Assembly: GCA_963971285.1 (NCBI GenBank)
Contig: OZ020248.1
Location: 14,818,001 to 14,882,000, forward strand
From: Astropecten irregularis
Taxonomy: Eukaryota > Echinodermata > Asteroidea > Paxillosida > Astropectinidae
Direction of reading: 5' to 3'
Length of the DNA: 64,000 nucleotides
Positions 55,961 to 64,000 of this stretch are shown here, piece by piece. A program made the position numbers and the translations under genes. The notes under the pieces are model-generated. The model made no database searches and was not told the DNA's origin. It worked only from the letters and a program-made list of their open reading frames with translations. Each line of letters opens with the position of its first letter. Position 1 is the stretch's first letter.

Positions 55961-56240
55961 CGAACAAAGAAACGTATTATGTTTACCATCCTATCCCATT
56001 GCTTCATCTATTGTCAATTTCGGCTCCATTTCCTTCAAGGTTTTGCACTAATATTTCTATCTTTAATTGCGAACAAAAAAACATATTATGTTCACCATCC
56101 TATCCCATTGGTTCATCTATTGTCCAATTTCAGCTCCATTTCCTTCAAGATTTTGCACTAATATTTCTATCTATAATTGCGAACAAAAAATCTATTATGT
56201 TCACCATCAAATCACGTTGGTTCGTCTATTATTAATTTCA
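55961..56240 (+). repeat. 109-110-bp tandem array, about 2.5 units
   Basis: CGAACAAAGAAACGTATTAT at 55961 recurs at 56070 and 56180 with the following TTCACCATCCTATCCCATTG and TCAGCTCCATTTCCTTCAAG. The period is not a multiple of three; frames over it are by-products. Confidence 0.92.
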
Positions 56241-57399
56241 AACAATGATGTTTCAAATAATTATTTTGTTTTTCGACTCGGACTCTTCAGTTTTTGATTA
56301 CCATACAGAAAAACCCATCTGCTTCATCAACTTGTGCCCTTCAATTCCCCGTGGCTATTTGCCCCTCCGCGGTATAGATTAATCCCTCTCGTCCCACATG
56401 CAGGATAGAACCTGCTCGGGTAAAAATGAAGAAAATCTAATAATCGTGATAGTGGGTCCCATGATAAACTAAGAAACAAAGAGATCGTATTTCTAATCGC
56501 CCAATGGCCAATTGCTACATGTATAATATACCGCTATCAACAACACTATACTTTTGTATTATTCGTAAGAATTGGTAATTAGTCAAACAAAACAATGGCA
56601 GCAAAACCTATGGTTTTTGTCGTCATTAAATCCCTAAACATTTTTATTACTCAATTTTATTTTTTTCTTTATAAGAGAAGGACAGTGCTGGTGTATATGA
56701 TTGATTTCAAGCTAATTTAAGGCTGAGATTGAAGCGATGACAACGGCTGTTTTGTGTTTGTGGTATTTTTTCGCTGTAGTAGTCAGGTGTCCCGCGCGGA
56801 AAATCAATGGAATATGATATTGTTTAATCAGTATTTGTTATACTCGGATGGCACGAGTTTGGTGATGTGTGCAAACTGCAATCTGCTTGAAAAAAATATA
56901 TAATCATCCGCGTGCGAGCGACACGTGAAATCTGTCGACAGACCACAAAGCTGGTGTCGACTGTCGACCCACCTGGGTTGTCTCTGATTTCGCTGTGTGT
57001 AACAGTCTCCTTTCACGGAATGCAACGGCCGTGTCCATGAGCAGCATACTTTTCACGATTGCAAAGAATATCGGACTCGAAGAGTGACAGTGAACCTTTT
57101 ACCTACTAGGATTAGTCTCAGATATGTTTGTGTGGACTCTGTATACTGTTCTTGTCATGCTTGCGTGTAACCAGCTCTGAATAAAATCATAAAATCATCT
57201 TGTTGTTAGCATTAGTATACAAACTAATTTGTACATCTCTGGCTTTCATAACTATCGACATACATTTTCTAAATGTCTCGTTCAACTTGTCAATTTCTTT
57301 CTTAGCTTTTGAAAAACGAGAAATACAGGTTTGTTTTAGTTTTGGTGTAGTTCAATATTTACGCGAATCTATAGAATTATACACTTTTGGGGGAAGCTA
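56241..57399. other. Unannotated AT-rich stretch
   Basis: Nothing recognised. AATAAAATC at 57180 resembles a plus-strand polyadenylation signal but no coding region precedes it. Confidence 0.55.
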
Positions 57400-57648
57400 G
57401 GGCGTTTATGAAACGGAGGCACAGGCTCAGAATCAGGCTCATGCTCCAGCTCTGACATCCATATGCTGAAAATATAGGTTGTGGTTTGTCATTGAAGCTG
57501 AAACTCTGTTTTCCTTTTCAAACTTGAGAATCTAATTCCGAACCGCTGCCAAAAGCCTCTATTAAGATACCCGTTATTTCAGAATGGATTCACGAAATGG
57601 AGCCGGAGCCTGAGACGGAGCCTTAGCCTCCGTTCCGTAAAGGCCCCT
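57400..57648 (-). mobile_element. Family G element
   Basis: Inverse orientation: GGGCGTTTATGAAACGGAGG, then CAGGCTCAGAATCAGGCTCA, the core CATCCATATGCTGAAAATAT, and the end AGCCTCCGTTCCGTAAAGGC. Confidence 0.85.
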
Positions 57649-58289
57649 AATTAGTAAAGTGTGTGTGTGCACATGGCTGTGGCAAAGGCTTGGTCAGCTT
57701 CCAAAATGTCCCGGCTGTGGCTTGCATTTTGCGCACGCGTCTATGATTGGTAGCGGCTATAGCTCAGCCGCTTCAAGCCCTAGGGGCTTCGTGATACATA
57801 ACCTCGGGAATGATGAAAATGGGCAGGGATAATGGATCGCCGTGCCTTGTGCGTTTGACGGTCCATGGACTCCGATGGGAAAAGAACACTGTAGCTTCCC
57901 CGAGTGTAATACTCTAGAACTAATCCTCCATATATCACACGTTCCGCTCGCATTAAAGGATTGTAATCTAAAATATCTAATGATTTGGGGGCTGTATGGG
58001 TGGGGGTCTTTGTTTAATTCCAGCGCCGCCCAAGGACGTGGCAAGCAGCATGATCGAACGGTCTAATGTCAAGAGTTTGAAACTCGGCTGACAATTTGAT
58101 ATTTTGTAATTGCATTACAAGATGGTTTTATTTATTATTTATTGTGAACCTGGACGTGGCTGCATTGTATAGCGTGCCAGGTTGACTGGGTAGGCTGGCA
58201 CAGTGGCAAGTAATGTAGCTAACTCGTGAATGTTAACTGTTACTCTGCAGTTAGGTTATACACAGGATATTTGACCATGCAATGTGGAG

Positions 58290-58657
58290 TGCCGTGGCCG
58301 AGTGGTCTGGCGTGTCGGAATCAAGATCTTGTGATCAATCTACATTATTGTGGGTTCGAATGCAGCCATGGGCTAGTGGTGCTTGCGTCCTTGGGCAAGA
58401 CGCTTTGTCACATATTGCTCCTCTTCACCCAGGTGTAAATGGGTACCTGCGAGGGTAGAGATGGCTTTGTGGTTTGATTAGCCTCTGTGCACCTTATGGT
58501 GAGCACGAGGCTGTATACTCCCCAGGGAGCTGAGATTGTTTCAGGAATGTAAATGGGCCCGATGACCAGGGATAATAATAGTGTAAAGCGCTGTGATACC
58601 ACTCTTGTGTGTATAAGAGCGCTATATAAATGCCGATATTATTATTATTATTATTAC
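58290..58657 (+). mobile_element. SINE, tRNA-Leu-like head, full length (family S1)
   Basis: The head has a perfect A-box TGGCCGAGTGG (58295-58305), a CAA-type anticodon loop with a long variable arm as in tRNA-Leu, and a B-box-like GGTTCGAATGC (58353-58363). The central body contains TCCTTGGGCAAGACGCTTTG and CACCCAGGTGTAAATGGGTA. The 3' tail reads AAAGCGCTGTGATACC, then GCGCTATATAAATGCC and (ATT)n, resembling the 3' ends of L2/CR1-type LINEs, its likely mobilising partner. A second copy lies at 12128-12474 on the other strand. Confidence 0.85.
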
Positions 58658-58683
58658 AGGATTCATCCCTACACTGATCTATA

Positions 58684-58820
58684 GGTCGATTTCACAAAGC
58701 CCTACGATCGATCGTAACTCTAGTTCAGACGGATAACCCGTCGTATCCTACGTAGAGCTGCCATGTATCATAAGTCATACGATTGATAGTAAGTTACGAT
58801 GAGTTTGGTGAAGTCAACCT
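58684..58820 (+). mobile_element. Family D MITE
   Basis: GGTCGATTTCACAAAGCCCT at the left and TTTGGTGAAGTCAACC at the right, with TACGATCGATCGTAACTC and ATCCTACGTAGAG inside. It lies just after an S1 SINE. Confidence 0.8.
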
Positions 58821-60274
58821 TATATATTACTAAAGGCTTTTTTCTCATTATATTATTTGGCAAGTTAGTGTCACGTTGACCAGAGTATCCGACACCGTTT
58901 TCCTTGAAAAGGTTGTGAAATTTAAGAAAAGGAGTTGATGATGTGCTTTAGAGTCAATTTAATACATAAAGAGTTGATGCAGTGGAACTGATAAAGAAAT
59001 GATGAGTTAATAAAGTTGATTGGACGGAGTTTATACGACAGAGTTGATACAGATGAGTGGATATAAATGAATTACGACGTTGGTACGACGAAAAATGAGT
59101 TATCACGACACTTGAGTGCGTTCCGTTAGCTTCCACGGGGCAGCCCTGGCCAGGGAATGGTCGTGTATAGTGCGCATAACAGGCGAGAGGAAATTAACTG
59201 GTTTCGACACGTGAAAGCTGAACGAACGCACCCTTTAAGTGGCACATTCGCTGTGCTGACATTGTGACTTTTAGGAATCGCAAGCGTTACTGCCTCCGGG
59301 AATTAAGAGCTTTAGTGCCCGGTATAGTCGTGTTGACAGCCGGCACCAAGACGATGGCAAGACCTTTCTAGAGACGAGAAAAATCACTCACGTAAAGGTG
59401 AGAAGTCGTTTTTTGTGTGTGTGAAAAAAATACCGCGTGAGTTGCATCGAAAGGACTGTTTGTGTCGACATGTCGACACAGCGAGGACTGCTCTTGTGCC
59501 GTGTCGACATAACGTGGACTGTGGGTGTCTATTATCGAGAGTGCTACATTAGTGTTTTGGGAGGTTTTTTCATAATACAGCGAGATTTTTACAACATGCA
59601 AATCGCTAGCCCCGCGCATAAAACCGTACCGTTATGTGACTTGTGACGATTGAAAGTGAAACGCGTGCGTATGCCTATGCATTCCCGCGTTATGAAATTG
59701 GCCCCTGGGCGTTCACTCAGGTTGGTTTTACATACATAAGTAAATAACTTTCTATTGTTCTCGCGGATACCGAACAAATTAAATTTCTATTTTTCAAACC
59801 GATGATTAACATTTAGATTTCATGATGGGATTTTGACAGAATATCACAGGATGTTTTAATTTATTTTGAATATGCGACAGTCAACGAAATCTGCCTCAAC
59901 TCTGATGGGAAAAAATGCCATTTTTTTCATTTCCCGCTCAAACATTATGTATATAGACGTGTTCAAGTCCGCATAACGTCTCAGTATGATACATTATGTG
60001 GACTTCCTTTGTTTTGAGGTTCACAGTGCAAAGCTGTGTAACTATTTGCTCACTGTGAGTGTGATGTTGCTACGGAAACGAGAGAATACCGTTGACTTCA
60101 AAAGGGTCTTGGAGTACAGTGCAAATAGTAGCATTTACATTATATGTGATAATATTTACACTGATTCTGGTGGAGGGTTTATGTGAAACAAGCTTTTTCC
60201 AATGACCAGAGAGAAAGTAATGACATGACATAATACGGCTACCATGTATTTTACTCATCGCCAGAGCTGGGTGT
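58821..60274. other. Unannotated stretch with SalI-type palindromes
   Basis: A perfect 20-bp palindrome TGTGTCGACATGTCGACACA lies at 59461-59480, with GTGTCGACAT again about 40 bp on. TTATGAAATTGGCCCCTGGG at 59690 looks like an isolated family F end. No gene seen. Confidence 0.5.
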
Positions 60275-60637
60275 TTAAAGGTTGTATCATACTTTGGTAA
60301 GAAGCCAAAACAGAAATGTTCACAGATTTACGTGTAACTAACAGGGTATGAAGATTGTAGTGGTAGAAACATACCGTTAAAATTTTCCGCCCGAAATGCT
60401 GTTTTTATCCAGAAAAGAGTAAAACAACGACCTAAAATCTTTTTGATCTTTTACAAGATCAAAATTAAAGAGAAAACACTTAAGAAATATTGTGGCTGTT
60501 TTTCACTGTTTTCTCAAAGAGTGGGCACCATATGGGACTGAAATTTTCACAGATGACTGTTACTGTATCTGTCTTGGTATTTTTGCCCATGAATCTGTAT
60601 TTCTTTGACAAACACCAAAGTATGATATTACCTTTAA
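60275..60637 (+). mobile_element. TTAA MITE, family A
   Basis: It starts TTAAAGGTTGTATCATACTT and ends AAAGTATGATATTACCTTTAA, with TTAA at both borders and the complete set of family A segments. Confidence 0.85.
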
Positions 60638-61256
60638 CCAGCACTGGGCAGGGCCGAGCTTGTAACTCTCCTGCACCTGGGCAAATAGCACGATCTCCCG
60701 TAATTATTATACAGAACCCGAACTCTTAATTTTGCTAACAGGAAAAATACTCCACCATTAATGTGTAAGTCGCTGCGTAACCCTGGCAACGCACATTAAT
60801 GTGTGCAACTTGGGATTTGTTGTCCATTTGAGATTGAAAAGGTATAATGGGAGAAAAGTCTTATAATGGATATTGGCGCCTTTTATCGTTTTTTATGGAA
60901 TTATATAGAAAAACCACGGCTATGTATAGCAACATAGTCATCCGTTAATACACAGAGTGTTTGTAACCATCCACTCGGTATTCAGCGAGGTATTGCGACG
61001 CACTGCGATTTTGTATCGTCAATTATTTAAGCCCTCTTCCACATCGCCGTGTAGACTGGTTAACAATTTATTGAAAGGGTTTGGAATTGTCAGTCCCAAG
61101 GCGCTTCAGCAAATGACTATCACGTCTCCACGACACTTCTTCTCGTAGTTAAGGGATAGAATGTAGTGAGCACGTAGCGCGTGTAGACGACTTTCACATT
61201 CTACTTTTCTCTAAGAGATTCGCCAAATCGAAGTAATGAGTTTCCTCCCCGACCTG

Positions 61257-61487
61257 AGGCCAATCTCATGGAGCTGCTAAGCACCAAAAAAATACTTAGC
61301 ACAACCATGTCTTGCTCAATAAAACAAACCACCATTAAAAAAAATTCATGGTCAGCGAACAACAGCCAAAGAACAATCACAAGTGATATACAGCACATGG
61401 AAATGTGTTTATAAACCCTGTTGTGATTAAGACAAATGTCATGGTTACCAAATTGTTGTGCTAAGCAGGGCCGTGAAATTGGCCCCT
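61257..61487 (+). mobile_element. Family F MITE, second copy
   Basis: AGGCCAATCTCATGGAGCTG at the left and GCCGTGAAATTGGCCCC at the right. The interior GGTCAGCGAACAACAGCCAA, AAGAACAATCACAAGTG and GGAAATGTGTTT match the 7.5-kb copy. Confidence 0.85.
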
Positions 61488-63072
61488 GTTTTTGTGGAAA
61501 TTTGCCGGTAACTTAAAACATGTACTGCCTAGGTGTAGGGCCAACCACTACGCTTACAAGAACCGAGTTACACCAAGCATTCGCAGCAAACAAGACTGAC
61601 TTACAGTTCTGAGTTTTGGAGGTGAATCAAAACTTTTTCAATATGAGGATAAAAAAACCAAGCTTTTAAAATGCTTAATTTCCTTTTTAGAAAGTTCATA
61701 ATTGATTAAAAGAAATTCTGTCATATATTTTCCTCTGAAATAATGTCAAACTCGATAAAAACTGCAATCTGACATCTTGAGAAATCGGATTTGCTGATTC
61801 CTGTCTCACCAGAATAGCAACGGCAATTCTTAACAGTAGGAACATGCCCAGATTTACACTAAAAAAAACAGCAACAATTGTGTCGGATTCTCGAAAATGT
61901 GCACGCCGTTCCCGTTTTGATTATTTTACACGGGTTAGTTTTAGGATACGCATTTTGAAAACATTCTCTTCAAATAACAGGACCGATTTAAAACGTGCAC
62001 GCAGTCGTTTTTTCACATGCTGTCACAAAAAAATAGAATAGCCCTTTTTTAAAGAATTTCGCAACTTTGTATCATAGCCATTGTATTGAAATTGAAATGT
62101 ATTCCGTTTCGTCACATTATATCAGCAAAGCTATATCAAAATGTGTATATCAGACATGGCCGTCGGGTAGTTACCAAGCGTTTTTTGGTTTTACGCGGGA
62201 AGTCCAATATTTTGCTGAACTTTTTGTACATGCAGCTTAATTGGTCCCCTTTCGTTTTCGTAGACGGGTAGATTTATATGATTTAATCCATTATCAAGAG
62301 TAAAAACTTTCGAGAAAATTCTTGTCAAGAATTTGACGGATGGATTTCGTCTCTTGGTTTTTTTTTTCAATAAAAATAACTCGTAACTTTGGGAAACAAA
62401 ATAGTTTTTCTAGTTTGCCAATCATACATGTATTTGTAAACCTTAACATTCGGCAAAAGTGCTTGTGGTTTATGTTTAACACACTGTTTTGGTGCGACTT
62501 TAAAAAAGACTAGTTGACATACCAAGCTAAGTGATATTAAACGAATTTTAATGATTTGTGGCTTACCATCTAGTTCCTAGATACAAAATAAATACTCATC
62601 GATTGGACTTCAGACGGCGTCTTGCAAGGAGATGTTCGCCGACACCAGACTGTTTCTACACTGTCTGTTCCTTTGTGCGACCGGGCGGTCGCCAGACTCT
62701 TTAGACTGGTCCCCAGTCCTCTTTCACCTTTTCCTCCTGAATTGGAAACGTAGTCTTGTCTCGAGTCGTATCGTGGATCAGCGAAGGCAGTGTCTATCAG
62801 CACGGTAAGGCAGTGATAATCGTCGTAGGCTGGTTGACATCGTTAAGAATCCGCGTATCACTAGTTGTATTGTTGTCTGTAACTTCGCAACATCAATTTC
62901 ACGAGTCAGTTCGATTTTCTACTGTACATACAGCAAGCTCACAGAAATGTGAACACAAAACCACTACTGTCTTTGAACATTTTTTTTTCCTTCAGTTTTT
63001 GTTTTGGTGTTTTTGCAATCCCCTCTTGAAAATAAACTTTTGGAATACACTTTTAGCAATCTAGCGAGTCCT
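61488..63072. other. Region 3' of the receptor gene
   Basis: AT-rich DNA downstream of the minus-strand receptor stop. It may contain the receptor 3' UTR; I could not fix a polyadenylation site. No other gene seen. Confidence 0.5.
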
Positions 63073-64000
63073 TTATGCGATAGCTATGGCTTGTCCTTCC
63101 ATTTGTACTTTGAGAAGTTCACCGTTCCGTGGGAAGGTGGACTCTGACACGGCTGAGGTGACAGCCGTTGCCGTCAGGGGGTACTGATTGTGGGCCCCGG
63201 ATATATTATCGTCATCCCCCTCGTCATTGCGGAGCCGAAACCGGCCGCCTTTCTTGTTGGGCTTGCCCCGGCCCCCGCTCTTGCCGAATTTCCACCGGCT
63301 GGCCTGGGAGGCCATGCTCATGTCCGACTGGCCGTCTCCCTCGCAACACCAGGCCTTCTGGAAACTCTTGCGGAAGTTGTCGCTCAGGAAGGCGTAGAGG
63401 AGAGGGTTGGCGCAGCTGTTGATGTAGCTCAGGCCCAGGCACATCTCCGTGACGATCCAGGCGCTGCGCCAAGTGCGAAAGTCGGCCCAGAAAGCCCACA
63501 AGTACCTGCATATGTAAAATGGCCACCAGCAGATGACGAAGGTGACCACCACGATCAAGACCAGGCGGTTGACCTTGCGAGACTTCTCGGGCTTGCCCGT
63601 CTTCTTGTTCATGTCCCGCAGGCGGAGCACGATGTTGGCGTAGCAGCCGATGATGATGGTCAGGGGCAAGGCGAAGGCAACCACCGAGAAGTAGACGATG
63701 AGATACCGGGACATAGTCAGGACCTTGTCGGGCTCGAAGGTCATGTAACAGGAGGCACTGTCTTCGTCCTCGTGGTACTGTGTAAAGTGAGGGATGGGGA
63801 TGGAGCCCAAGATGGACAGGACCCAGATGGAGGCGTTTATGGCGGTAGCCACCCGGAGGTTCCGGAAGGAGCGGGACTTCATGGCGTGGCAGACGGCCAC
63901 GTAGCGGTCCACGCTCATGGCCGTCAGGCAGAACACGCTGATGAACATGTTGATGCCGTCAACGCCGAACACCAGCTTGCACATGAAAGGCCCGAAGATC
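63073..64000 (-). CDS. Somatostatin-type class A GPCR (3' part, 5' end beyond window)
   Basis: This frame encodes the part of a seven-transmembrane receptor from the end of extracellular loop 1 to the C-terminus. It is open to the window edge: five codons (I-F-G-P-F) precede the first in-frame Met at 63984, so that Met is internal. Numbering from it, TM3 spans about 2-25 with Cys2 and Asp9 in a VDGIN motif, the amine-contacting Asp of somatostatin and opioid receptors. DRY is at 26-28. Cys79 in loop 2 should pair with Cys2. TM4 is about 47-65 and TM5 about 93-121. CWWPF of TM6 is at 152-156. NSCANPLLY of TM7 (189-197) is the classic somatostatin-receptor signature. Helix 8 (FRKSFQK) is followed by a Cys pair at 213-214 that may be palmitoylated, then a basic and acidic tail. 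No intron interrupts the visible 928 bases. Such receptors sit in the plasma membrane and usually couple to Gi/o. Allatostatin-C or opioid-like receptors are the alternatives; class A identity is near certain. Confidence 0.9.
   Translation of the reverse strand, partial: IFGPFMCKLVFGVDGINMFISVFCLTAMSVDRYVAVCHAMKSRSFRNLRVATAINASIWVLSILGSIPIPHFTQYHEDEDSASCYMTFEPDKVLTMSRYLIVYFSVVAFALPLTIIIGCYANIVLRLRDMNKKTGKPEKSRKVNRLVLIVVVTFVICWWPFYICRYLWAFWADFRTWRSAWIVTEMCLGLSYINSCANPLLYAFLSDNFRKSFQKAWCCEGDGQSDMSMASQASRWKFGKSGGRGKPNKKGGRFRLRNDEGDDDNISGAHNQYPLTATAVTSAVSESTFPRNGELLKVQMEGQAIAIA

Noticed and set aside
55876-56297. 119-codon frame and overlapping frames
   Set aside because: They come from the 109-110-bp tandem array, whose period shifts the frame between units.
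63224-63526. Second minus-strand frame and plus-strand frames inside the receptor
   Set aside because: Shadow frames of the GC-rich receptor coding sequence.
63982-63984. Met at 63984 as the receptor start codon
   Set aside because: It lies at the start of TM3 and the frame remains open upstream with typical receptor residues (IFGPF), so the true start is outside the window.

Overview
This window looks like an animal nuclear genome and is overwhelmingly non-coding. Only one protein-coding gene is clear: the 3' part of a rhodopsin-class (class A) G-protein-coupled receptor of somatostatin-receptor type, on the minus strand at the right edge (63073-64000, open at its 5' end). The AT-rich background, tRNA-derived SINEs, dense non-autonomous DNA transposons and somatostatin-type receptor fit a marine invertebrate deuterostome, most likely an echinoderm. 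That placement is an inference; nothing here proves the species.

Most of the recognisable content is repeats, which I grouped into families by comparing copies inside the window. Letters are local labels. The dominant group is a set of 0.3-0.55 kb elements flanked by TTAA. Family A (TIR starts TTAAAGGTAGTATCATACTT) has about 13 copies plus a fragment. Family B (TIR starts TTAAAGGTACAATACATGAT) has 8 copies. A and B share one internal arm but have different ends. Families C and E also sit at TTAA. Several copies are nested, fused or placed end to end. One A copy (4390-5118) is split by a 354-bp element with a TTA target duplication. One copy (5633-5950) has become a long palindrome that includes flanking host bases. 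One B-type element exists as an intact copy (13032-13565) and as a copy interrupted by family C (21075-21988).

Other families are: D, with stacked small palindromes inside GGGGTCGATTTCA ends; F, with GGGGCCAATTTCA-type ends; G, whose ends carry GGCTCA hexamers, expanded to about 310 bp at 34.1-34.5 kb; H, I, J, K, L, M, N, P, Q, R and T, mostly small inverted-repeat elements with one to three copies; and two SINE families with visible RNA polymerase III A and B boxes (tRNA-Leu-like head at 12.1 and 58.3 kb; a second family at 1.6 and 16.4 kb). A tRNA-Thr(AGT)-like sequence lies at 52.9 kb. A hammerhead-ribozyme core at 49988-50037 on the minus strand resembles those carried by Penelope-like retroelements. 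Tandem repeats include a 32-bp minisatellite (6.77-7.05 kb), (GTGACTC)13 (31.8 kb), a 19-20-bp array (47.1-47.3 kb), a 109-110-bp array (55.96-56.24 kb) and a 139-bp tandem duplication (37.06-37.34 kb).

Layout: 0-23 kb is dense TTAA elements with SINEs; 23-29 kb is sparse, with a recurring AAAGYGAGGAC word at 26.8-27.5 kb; 29-45 kb is mixed element families; 46-57 kb is mostly unannotated AT-rich DNA with the ribozyme motif and tRNA-like gene; 57-62 kb has a SINE and several elements; 63-64 kb holds the receptor. Two GC-rich minus-strand frames (15.8 and 17.3 kb) could be terminal coding exons but are not recognised.
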